Positions 54,153 through 61,469 of a stretch of DNA of 64,000 nt are shown here, piece by piece (positions within the stretch are counted from its first letter, which is position 1; each line of letters starts with the position of its first letter). The translations under genes were made by a program, and so were the position numbers. The DNA comes from Corynebacterium freiburgense (GTDB lineage Bacteria > Actinomycetota > Actinomycetes > Mycobacteriales > Mycobacteriaceae). Under the pieces are notes generated by a model. It did no database searches. It was not told where the DNA came from and saw only the letters and a list, made by a program, of their open reading frames with translations. Location: positions 186,001 to 250,000 of the forward strand of contig NZ_CP047355.1 of NCBI RefSeq assembly GCF_030408815.1, read 5' to 3'.

Positions 54153-54330
54153 AGGTTTTCACTTTTCTTTTCAATACTCCAAATGCAGACAAGACTGCAG
54201 ATGGAAAAAATAATAGTGTGGGGCCGAGAATGGTAAAGTCTGAGTCTATTGAACCCATTCCAAGTGCGATTAACGAACAAATTATACCAAGTGATCCAAT
54301 AATAAATCCAAAAAAGTTTTTTATTTTCAT
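54151..54330 (-). CDS. 59-residue two-helix membrane protein
   Basis: ATG 54330 behind GGTGGGAACC. Hydrophobic at about 6-25 and 32-51, with a Lys-rich C-terminus (LKRKVKT). The AT-rich codons suggest recent acquisition. No family recognised. A terminator begins at its stop codon. Confidence 0.6.
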   Translation of the reverse strand: MKIKNFFGFIIGSLGIICSLIALGMGSIDSDFTILGPTLLFFPSAVLSAFGVLKRKVKT

Positions 54331-55006
54331 GGTTCCCACCAATTCAAATATATGTTACGCCTTTAAGCATTGACCCAGGTCAACGGCGGTGCCCACCTTT
54401 GGCAAGCTTTTTGTCCTGTGTCGCGCGACTGTAGGCGGCTGGAATTTGCCCATTCTGTCAACGTTATATTCGATCTTAAATGTAACCGCCTTGCAAGGTG
54501 GATACCCTGCTTTGAGACAATCCATCAACTCCTTCGAAAGTTTCGTTGTTTTTAGTTTGGCTGAGTTCACTCCTGTAGTTGTAAATGAGAGGAATGTGGA
54601 AAAGGAGCGTGTGAGGGAGAGTTTGAATAGCTTACGAAGCTGCAAGTCGACTCCTAGAAGTTGATGCGAGCTATTTAACTCTCGGCGGAAGTGGTGTGTC
54701 CACTTTAGGTATAAAAATCCAAAAAGTTCAATGTTTTTATCCAAATAGTTCGTTCTATATCAGTAAATCAGCCTGCAAAATTTATTTCGACCAGCAAGTA
54801 TGCTAATTACAGTGACTATTGCCACAATATAATGATTGCGTTGTGAGCATTTGTTCTCATTAATGAGACATTAACTGGCAAGTTCCGTTATGGTCGGGCA
54901 ATTATTGTATTTTTCAGTCGGGGTACTGTGACGAAAACAGTTGTATGCTCAGTATATGGCCAAAACCTAAGCAGGCATGAGGGATGTCTAAACAAGGGAG
55001 AGGTAT
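54331..55006. other. AT-rich region, possible gene remnant
   Basis: Two frames stay open here: minus 54355-54744 (129 codons) and plus 54389-54664 (91 codons). Neither has a ribosome-binding site, a recognised domain or clear codon bias, and they oppose each other, so at most one is real. I treat the stretch as a probable decayed gene. The last 150 bp should hold the promoter of the cutinase-like gene. Confidence 0.35.
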
Positions 55007-55876
55007 ATGAGAGCAACCCGAAACTTTGGGCAAGCAATTGGGGTCGCGGCGTCGATAAGCATGGTGGTGAGCGTGCCATATGCAGGAGCGCAAGAAGCGG
55101 GAGAGTGCCCGGCCGTGGAAATCGTCGCCACACGCGGGACAATGGAAGACAGTGTCGGGCCGCAACAATACGGAGACGCCCAAAGCAACGGCTTTGAAGG
55201 CGATACCCTAAGCCGATTTTTCCGCTACATGGAACAACGCCACGGCATCGAAGTTTTTGATGAAGTAGCTGTAACCGGAGTATCAGAAGGCGCATACCGA
55301 GCAGAGCCCGAACTACCCCAAGAAGTCATACATCCAGCCGAAAACGAAGACAGATTTACCGCAGCCACGCGACTTATTCTGGAACAAGGCTCAATAAGCA
55401 CAGTTATAGAACCATTTATGAGCTTCCTGCGCTCAGTCTTCGATGGCGAAAATACCATACCTAAAGCAATGAATGCCGAGCACAACCAGCAAGGATGCGA
55501 CCCCGGCATTATATTAGTCGGCTACTCCCAAGGGGCAATGGTACTGCAGCCATACGAAGAACAACTTGCCCAAGAAGGAAAACTCATTGGTTCACTCATG
55601 CTTGGAAACCCAGAATTAAAACTAGGCCATGCAGATGCAGGGCAACCACAACACTCCGGAGGACTATTCGCACTATCAAGCGCGCCACCACAGCAAATCG
55701 CACCGCGATACGAGTACTGCAAACGCAATGACTTTGTATGCGACACCTCGGCGGATGTCTCAGGGGGCATCGATATGCATCTTTCCTACTTTGACCCCGA
55801 ATTACCCTACGACAGCAATGACGAAGCGGCGGCCGACATGGTCGCGCAGTGGGTAGAAACAGCGAAAACTAATTAA
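55007..55876 (+). CDS. Secreted cutinase-like serine esterase
   Basis: 289 residues. ATG 55007 behind AGGGAGAGG. A signal peptide (about 1-28, ending PYAGAQ) is followed by a mature start with CPAVEIVATRGT, the typical cutinase opening. Nucleophile Ser174 in VGYSQGAMV. The last Cys pair YCKRNDFVCDT holds the catalytic Asp, and the His is in GGIDMHLSYF. Mycobacterial relatives (Culp) hydrolyse esters and phospholipids in the envelope. Exported; the natural substrate is unknown. Confidence 0.9.
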   Translation: MRATRNFGQAIGVAASISMVVSVPYAGAQEAGECPAVEIVATRGTMEDSVGPQQYGDAQSNGFEGDTLSRFFRYMEQRHGIEVFDEVAVTGVSEGAYRAEPELPQEVIHPAENEDRFTAATRLILEQGSISTVIEPFMSFLRSVFDGENTIPKAMNAEHNQQGCDPGIILVGYSQGAMVLQPYEEQLAQEGKLIGSLMLGNPELKLGHADAGQPQHSGGLFALSSAPPQQIAPRYEYCKRNDFVCDTSADVSGGIDMHLSYFDPELPYDSNDEAAADMVAQWVETAKTN

Positions 55877-56071
55877 CTTTGGCACAACGCTGGTGAGTTT
55901 CGGCCGACATGGGGTTTTGATGCTTGTTCTAATAAGCTTTCTGCCAAGCGAGCAGAAAGCAATCATGGATATCTAATGTGTGCTTCCTTGATCGCGCCTG
56001 AAAACGATGATGAAAATTAAGATTGAAACGATCTTCAACACGCCAGGGAAGGGGCGTGTAGTGCAAAGGCT

Positions 56072-56110
56072 AAGGGACCTAAGGTATGTAACTGCATACC
56101 TTAGGTCCTT
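56072..56110. terminator. Bidirectional terminator
   Basis: AAGGGACCTAAGGTATG / CATACCTTAGGTCCTT, 16 paired positions around a 6-nt loop, between two convergent genes. The nearly palindromic ACCTAAGGT arms look DtxR-like but lack the conserved spacing. Confidence 0.75.
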
Positions 56111-56125
56111 GCCGGTGATCGTTGT

Positions 56126-56584
56126 TTATTCGTAGATCAGGATTTTAATGCGTACTGGCTCTGGTTCATTAACAAACTCAGCCATGGTTTCTTCTACTTG
56201 GATTGTCTGGTCGGGTGATAGTTCCCTTTGAGAGTCGTTTCTATGGGTGCAGGCATCTATTTTTTTGGGAGAGAACCATTCGACATAAGGCTTTGTGCCG
56301 TCGGTAAAAAGCACGCCAATACCGGTGTGGGTTTCCCAAATACTCGGATGGTGGTCAATGTCGTAGAAATCGGACTCGTCGAATCCTAGTTCAGTGGCAT
56401 GTGGAACATAGGTGTATTCACAAAACACATAAGCTTTCTCAATAGGGGAGTCAAACACTTCGTTCAGTTTAAAACTATCGCGAGTAAGAATCACTTCGGC
56501 TAAGTCCTGGTCAATGTTTGAAAAACACCCAGTCAATGCTGCCATGCTCGAAATAACGGCCAAGAGTTTTGCAATATTCTTCAT
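56126..56584 (-). CDS. Small lipoprotein, possible paralogue of the one at 223
   Basis: 152 residues. Signal peptide with lipobox LTGC (Cys at about 20), so lipid-anchored outside the membrane. Two further Cys (VFCEYT and DACTH) and the block GVLFTDGTKPYVEW followed by KKIDAC parallel VLFADNGAMDAIHL and RKSVDLC of the protein at 223-675. The mature domain is strongly acidic. No enzymatic motif. ATG 56584; terminator shared with the cutinase gene. Confidence 0.75.
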   Translation of the reverse strand: MKNIAKLLAVISSMAALTGCFSNIDQDLAEVILTRDSFKLNEVFDSPIEKAYVFCEYTYVPHATELGFDESDFYDIDHHPSIWETHTGIGVLFTDGTKPYVEWFSPKKIDACTHRNDSQRELSPDQTIQVEETMAEFVNEPEPVRIKILIYE

Positions 56585-56953
56585 ATCAAGATTAGGGATT
56601 ATTTACGATTAATGTGCCGTCACGGGAGTATGGCTCACAAAGTTTGACAGCATCTGCATTAAGAATGGCGCGAAAGCTTTTAATATTACAAGTTAATTTG
56701 ATGCATGTCACAAATTAAATAATAATGCTAATATATGCATGACTTTTCTTTCATTTAAAAGTTCGATTTTGCTTTTTCGGTAGATAAGAGTTCTTGCGTG
56801 GGCTTTTATGGCCGTTGAGGTTGTGAACATATAGGGCAAAAGTTCCATACCTACCAACCAGCGTTGTATGGATTTCTGCACGAAATGAGAGAGCTTTAAA
56901 AACATGCCCAAGCTTTAATCAAGTGCAGTATTGGTCACGGTTGGGATGCCGCT
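56585..56953. other. Gene-free AT-rich stretch
   Basis: 370 bp, AT-rich. One short minus-strand frame (56708-56911) has no start-site or codon support. Nothing else recognised. Confidence 0.4.
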
Positions 56954-56998
56954 TTGAACCCTAGTAATCTTCCGTCCAGCTGTAGGTTTGGTTTGGGT

Positions 56999-57616
56999 AT
57001 GCTCGGAACCATGGATGAGCGTTCAGTGTGCGAATGGGTTCCGGATCGTCGAATGGCATTTTGGATGAATCTTGTGGGCCTAGTGCTCACGATTGCAGCG
57101 TTCTTTGGTCTTATGTTTTTGTATTCGATGAACCGTGCGCAAGGCGTCTCATTGGTTTTTGACCCAGTGCAATTGGTTTTAAGTGTAGTGATACTGTTCG
57201 TTCTGTCGCTTGCGCTAGTGATTGTGCACGAGTTGCTTCATGGGTTTGCCATTCGAACTCTTGGACATAAACCAAAATACGGTGCACTTATGCTTGGAAA
57301 AGTGCTGCCGGCTTTCTACTGCACCGCCCCGGGTGCGATTTTCTCAAAAGCAGGATTTATTTATATCGCACTTCTTCCAGCAATTGTGCTCACAATCCTT
57401 CCGGCTTTGTGGATTGTTGTTGATTTTCCCGGTAGTGGTTGGCTTGTATTGCCTGCTTCATTTGTTTTCGGTGGTGCTATTGGGGATTTCTTTTTGGTTG
57501 GTCGAACACTTCGTACTCCGGCAGGCACCCGTGTTGAAGATCTTAGAGATGGGGTGCGGTTTCATCCGGCTTTATCGGAGGGTGTCCCAGGAGAAGGTGC
57601 CAATAAAGTCAACTGA
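56999..57616 (+). CDS. DUF3267 membrane zincin-like protein
   Basis: About 205 residues from ATG 56999. The frame opens at TTG 56954, and ATG 57011 is also possible; none has a clear ribosome-binding site. Membrane helices surround the zinc motif VIVHELLHGFAIR, with later helices near 125-180. The DUF3267 family is predicted to be membrane metallopeptidases, with substrates unknown. The last 45 bp overlap the convergent Imm22-type gene. Confidence 0.75.
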   Translation: MLGTMDERSVCEWVPDRRMAFWMNLVGLVLTIAAFFGLMFLYSMNRAQGVSLVFDPVQLVLSVVILFVLSLALVIVHELLHGFAIRTLGHKPKYGALMLGKVLPAFYCTAPGAIFSKAGFIYIALLPAIVLTILPALWIVVDFPGSGWLVLPASFVFGGAIGDFFLVGRTLRTPAGTRVEDLRDGVRFHPALSEGVPGEGANKVN

Positions 57617-58141
57617 CGTATCTTTTACCCTTTCGCCTGTGTATTTATAGTGGTAGAGCAGGATTGCGCAATTGTAATTGTGTTTGGATTTCTGTTTTGT
57701 TAAGGCATGTTGGAATTCATCAAAATAGGATGTTCCCGCTAAAAGGTGTTCTAGTACTTGTGGCTCCGGAGAGGTAATAATTTCCATGAAATCCTCGTCG
57801 ATGTCTTCGAGCCTGAATTTGGTAAGAAAATCAGATTGAGCACCACATTCGGAGTAGCTTAATTCTGTATATTCGTAAAATTCTTCTTCGCTTGCGTACG
57901 TGCCCGCCCAAATTGAAACGACTGCAGGTGCGGGTTCCGGGAAGTCCCAGGCTGCTAATGGATAATTGGTGCTTTTAGCAAGGAGAATGAGTTGCTCCCA
58001 GTTGTCGAATTTTGGGTTTATGGCGAGAACCATGTCGCGTGTTAGGGGAGTGAGTGTATGTATTAGCTCAGTTGCATAACGTGTGGCACGCGTTTGTCTG
58101 CTCGTTGAAATAAACGCAATAATCGTTTCGGATTTATCCAT
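57572..58141 (-). CDS. Immunity 22 (Imm22) domain protein
   Basis: 189 residues. The C-terminal part (about 75-189) matches the Imm22 pattern: VVSIWAGTYASEEEFYEY, DIDEDFMEII, GTSYFDEF, AILLYHYKYTGE and FIGTFSWD. Imm22 proteins neutralise toxin domains of polymorphic toxin systems. The N-terminal 70 residues are an extra domain (helical, with TRDMVLAINPKFDNWEQLIL). It is translationally coupled to the DUF1963 gene upstream (58141 shared). No toxin gene is seen nearby. Confidence 0.7.
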   Translation of the reverse strand: MDKSETIIAFISTSRQTRATRYATELIHTLTPLTRDMVLAINPKFDNWEQLILLAKSTNYPLAAWDFPEPAPAVVSIWAGTYASEEEFYEYTELSYSECGAQSDFLTKFRLEDIDEDFMEIITSPEPQVLEHLLAGTSYFDEFQHALTKQKSKHNYNCAILLYHYKYTGERVKDTSVDFIGTFSWDTLR

Positions 58142-58929
58142 TAGCAGCTTTCCGCGTGAAGGGTGACATTGGAGAAGTTTCCCAATTTCAGGTCACGAGC
58201 TGAAATAAAGAAGTGTCCGATTCCAGTGTCGCCAAGCATAAGCGAAACACCATCGGTTTTTTCGATTGAGTCGATTTGAAAAAACATTTGTTGATCACTC
58301 CCAGGGGTGCGGGGGTCGCCTTGAAGGAATGATCCCCAACCAGGCCCAAAGAAAATGCCCCCAAGTTGGCGTGCGTGAATTCGTTCGAGCTTTCGCCTAG
58401 TCGGCCTCGTTTGCTCGAATGGCATTTTGATGAGTTCGAAATTGCTATCGGTGTAATTTGGCGGTTGGTCGCAGAGCCGTCCTTGGAGTGTAAAAAACCC
58501 GTTTTCAAATAGCTGAACGGTATTAGCAGAGGACCACTCAAGGTGGCCTTCTGGGATTTCTGTGGTGGGGAGTAATCGGACGTGGCAGCTTTGGTGCGGG
58601 GAGTCGGCTATAAAAAACTGCAGGAGTCCGCTTTGGGGAAAACTCGATTCCTTTGGGAGTTTTGGCAATGTGTTTAAGTTCAGCTGGGCAAGGTGCAACA
58701 TTGGTACACCATTGCTATCGGCGGGCCATGGATACTGAGGGGAAATAAGTGCTGGCCCGCCAAGGCGGCTGCCACTTGCTGAAATATGCTCGCAAGTCTT
58801 GCTGTCTGAGTGTACCGGTGTTGGCGTAAGCACAAGGATTCGACGGCGATGTGCTTCTAATACGGTGATGTAGTTCTCGGGCACATTGCCTAAAGGGGGC
58901 TTGTAGATTTCAGCAGGGGAGTGGTGCAC
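58141..58929 (-). CDS. DUF1963 (YwqG-like) protein
   Basis: 262 residues. SRLGGPALISPQYPWPADSNG, LAQLNLNTLP and GLLQFFIAD are typical of DUF1963. Such proteins often appear in immunity gene clusters of polymorphic toxins. No membrane segment or signal peptide. Its stop and the start of the Imm22-type gene share one base, forming a two-gene immunity-like operon. Starts at ATG 58929. Confidence 0.75.
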   Translation of the reverse strand: MHHSPAEIYKPPLGNVPENYITVLEAHRRRILVLTPTPVHSDSKTCEHISASGSRLGGPALISPQYPWPADSNGVPMLHLAQLNLNTLPKLPKESSFPQSGLLQFFIADSPHQSCHVRLLPTTEIPEGHLEWSSANTVQLFENGFFTLQGRLCDQPPNYTDSNFELIKMPFEQTRPTRRKLERIHARQLGGIFFGPGWGSFLQGDPRTPGSDQQMFFQIDSIEKTDGVSLMLGDTGIGHFFISARDLKLGNFSNVTLHAESC

Positions 58930-58948
58930 GATTGCCAGTGTAACCGAG

Positions 58949-60640
58949 CTAGTTTTCTGATTCTTTTTGAAGTTTCAGCAGCCGGAAACGATTAACCGCA
59001 GCCATAATTTCGTGGCGTCGGGGGCGTGCGTAAAGCCCTGGGTGTTCCCGATGCGGGGAGAGCATTTCCAAACCGAAATCATCCATATCGGCGCAAAGAT
59101 CGTCTACCAGTTCGCGTAAAGTCCCGCCGTCGCACATTTCGGCGACGCAATCTAGGGCATGTGCAAGGCCTGCAGTTTGCGCGGCGTCGATAATCTGTGT
59201 GAGTGCGCCGAGGTGAATTGCTTCTTTTCCATAGCGGATTTCGTGTTTGCCTAAGGCTTTTGCGGGCTTTGTTTTGCCGGGAGCGTCAAGGCTCAGTGGG
59301 ATCCTGTTTTCGATTTTGCCTATCTGCGGCTCGTTTGCTGCGGGCTGTTTGTCGGCCAGAGTGTGAGCTTTGGCGGTGACATCAGTGGGGATATAGGCGT
59401 CCATGGCGATAACGAGGTCGGCAACTTCAAAAAATGCGCCAGAGCCCCCCGCTACAAGAATGGTGGATACGCCAAGTGAGTTAAATAAAGGGCGTATACG
59501 CTGCACAAATGGGGTGATTGGTTCGCTGGTATCGGGGATGAGTTGCTGCATAAGCTCGTCGCGAATCATAAAGTTTGTTGCCGACGTATCTTCATCAATC
59601 AGGAGTGCGGTTGCGCCTGCCTCGATGGCTTCAACTACATTTGCTGCCTGGGAAGTTGATCCTGAAGCGTTGGTTGTATAGAAGTTGTGTGTGTTTGCGC
59701 CGGAGGGGAGATTGTTTATAAATGTTGAAATATCTACCCCGGTTACTGCGCGTCCGTCTTCGGAGCGGATTGCGGCAGCATCATTTCGGGTAATTACCCA
59801 TTCGCGGCCGTCATTAGCAATATGTGAATAGACGCCCTGTTCGATGGCGCGAAGAAGTGTGGATTTTCCATGGAAGCCACCACCGATAATTACGGTAATG
59901 CCTTCAGGAATGGCCATACCAGTAATGGTTTGTCCACTCGGAAGTTTGAATTGAGTTTCTAAGGATGCTGGCGATTTGAATGGAATTGCGCCTTCCTGCA
60001 GGGGAAGATCTGAATCCCCGGATTCACGTGGCAGGATAGCGTCATTGCCAATAAACGCAATGAGTTTTTGCTCAATAAGCTGCCTGCGTAGCCATTCTTG
60101 GTCCCGGAAAAGTGTTACCTGTTCGGCAAGTTTTTCATGATCAAGATTATGGAAAAAAAGACTTTGTTCAACGATTTGCGGTAATGCAACCGTAAGCAGA
60201 TGGGATGCTTCGCGGCCGCGAATTCGGCGGCCATTTGCGGGTAGTGCAACGGTGATTCGGGCTTCGATTGTATTCTCGGTAAATTTGATGCTTGTACGTT
60301 CTAGAATTGCCTGACCGAAACGGCCAATACTAATTCTTTTAAAATCGGCCGCAGCGTGTGCGAATGCACGCGTAAGAAAGTCGGCAGTTGCGATGCGCCC
60401 CTCGCTATCATTGACCAGGTGTTCGGGTATTTCTGCGGCCTGGCGGTCCACAATAACGCGCATTAATGAAGGTGGTGCATAGGGGTCAGATTGCACGCGG
60501 TCAATAGATAGTGTGATGTCATCTGCTATTGGATATGAGCCACGGAGGCTTTTATATGCACCATAGTTTTTGCCATCAAGATTATGTAGTGAACGGGCCA
60601 GGTGAGAATTTGAATCATTACGATGTGAATGGTGGGGCAT
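58949..60640 (-). CDS. Predicted ABC-class ATPase (PF09818 type)
   Basis: 563 residues from ATG 60640; a TTG at 60721 extends the frame by 27 residues and cannot be excluded. The N-terminal domain (to about 230) includes DGKNYGAYKSLRGSYP and VQSDPYAPPS, hallmarks of the PF09818 family. P-loop GGGFHGKSTLL (about 252) and Walker B ALLIDEDTSATNFM (about 345). No permease partner and no membrane helix, so a soluble ATPase, not a transporter. Biological role of the family is not settled. It is 20 bp from the DUF1963 gene on the same strand and may share a transcript with it. Confidence 0.85.
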   Translation of the reverse strand: MPHHSHRNDSNSHLARSLHNLDGKNYGAYKSLRGSYPIADDITLSIDRVQSDPYAPPSLMRVIVDRQAAEIPEHLVNDSEGRIATADFLTRAFAHAAADFKRISIGRFGQAILERTSIKFTENTIEARITVALPANGRRIRGREASHLLTVALPQIVEQSLFFHNLDHEKLAEQVTLFRDQEWLRRQLIEQKLIAFIGNDAILPRESGDSDLPLQEGAIPFKSPASLETQFKLPSGQTITGMAIPEGITVIIGGGFHGKSTLLRAIEQGVYSHIANDGREWVITRNDAAAIRSEDGRAVTGVDISTFINNLPSGANTHNFYTTNASGSTSQAANVVEAIEAGATALLIDEDTSATNFMIRDELMQQLIPDTSEPITPFVQRIRPLFNSLGVSTILVAGGSGAFFEVADLVIAMDAYIPTDVTAKAHTLADKQPAANEPQIGKIENRIPLSLDAPGKTKPAKALGKHEIRYGKEAIHLGALTQIIDAAQTAGLAHALDCVAEMCDGGTLRELVDDLCADMDDFGLEMLSPHREHPGLYARPRRHEIMAAVNRFRLLKLQKESEN

Positions 60641-60807
60641 GCAGGTAATGGTACTCGCAGCAGCGCGTAAATCTTTGTAATAATGATCAAATACGCGATG
60701 CGCGAGCAAGCTTTTCTGCAATGCTCACCACCGTGACGTCGTAACGCATATTTGTGTGATGACCGAATTTTTAAGTATTAAAACATAAAAACAGTACATA
60801 GATTAGG

Positions 60808-61329
60808 TTATGCGTTCGCAGAAACTTTTGCTTTGGTTTCTCGATCAAGCAAACGTTCTTTCAGATCCGTGCCATAGCGGAAAGCGCCAGTTTCGCCGCT
60901 ACTTTTAACTGCGCGGTGGCAGGGAATAAATAGCAGAGTGGCATTGTGTTCGCATGCCGAAGCTGCCGGCTGAACCGCATCTGGGCTACCTGCGCGCTCG
61001 GCGAGCTCACTATAGGAAATCGTTGTTCCCGCAGGTACTGTGCGCAGTGCATCCCACGCTGCCTCCAAAAAATCACCTGATTGCTGCTGTACGGGCACCT
61101 GTTCAATTACTTCGAAATTGCCGGCATAGTACTGCTCAACGGCGCCTAATACCGAAGCCGTAACAATATCGGAGTGCACAAGATGTTTGGGTCGAAGCTG
61201 TTTGTGAATCTGTTCCTGCAGTGCCGTATGGTCGTCGGTCCATCCGGATGCGAGTACCTTTCGATTTGCAACGATCACCGTAAAAGGACCGTCAGGGGTT
61301 TTGGTGGAGCTGTAGTATGCAGTGGTCAA
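60808..61329 (-). CDS. ogt: Methylated-DNA-protein-cysteine methyltransferase
   Basis: Suicide DNA repair enzyme that takes methyl groups from O6-methylguanine. 173 residues from TTG 61329, with an excellent GGAGG site six bases upstream. Acceptor Cys137 in LFIPCHRAVKSSG; DNA-binding helix motif TISYSELAERAGSPDAVQPAASACEHN (with the Arg finger replaced by Gln at DAVQPAA). The C-terminus GAFRYGTDLKERLLDRE is standard. No Ada domain. Confidence 0.92.
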   Translation of the reverse strand: MTTAYYSSTKTPDGPFTVIVANRKVLASGWTDDHTALQEQIHKQLRPKHLVHSDIVTASVLGAVEQYYAGNFEVIEQVPVQQQSGDFLEAAWDALRTVPAGTTISYSELAERAGSPDAVQPAASACEHNATLLFIPCHRAVKSSGETGAFRYGTDLKERLLDRETKAKVSANA

Positions 61330-61401
61330 GCGTTCCTCCAGAGACGTGAAGTGGAATACATGTTTGGTAAACGTCCGGCTTCCATGCCGGCCTTCTAGTG
61401 T

Positions 61402-61423
61402 AACACCCCTAAAATAGGGTGTT
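61402..61423. terminator. Hairpin between ogt and the fusion gene
   Basis: AACACCC / GGGTGTT with an 8-nt loop, followed by CTTTA on the plus strand. It could end the upstream minus-strand gene. Confidence 0.55.
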
Positions 61424-61469
61424 CTTTATCTACGCTTCGGCGTTTCGCCTTGGCCGAATATCAAGACTG

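Noticed and set aside
54355..54744. 129-codon minus-strand ORF as a transposase remnant
   Set aside because: No transposase motif, no terminal inverted repeats and a competing plus-strand frame; kept only as a possible decayed region.
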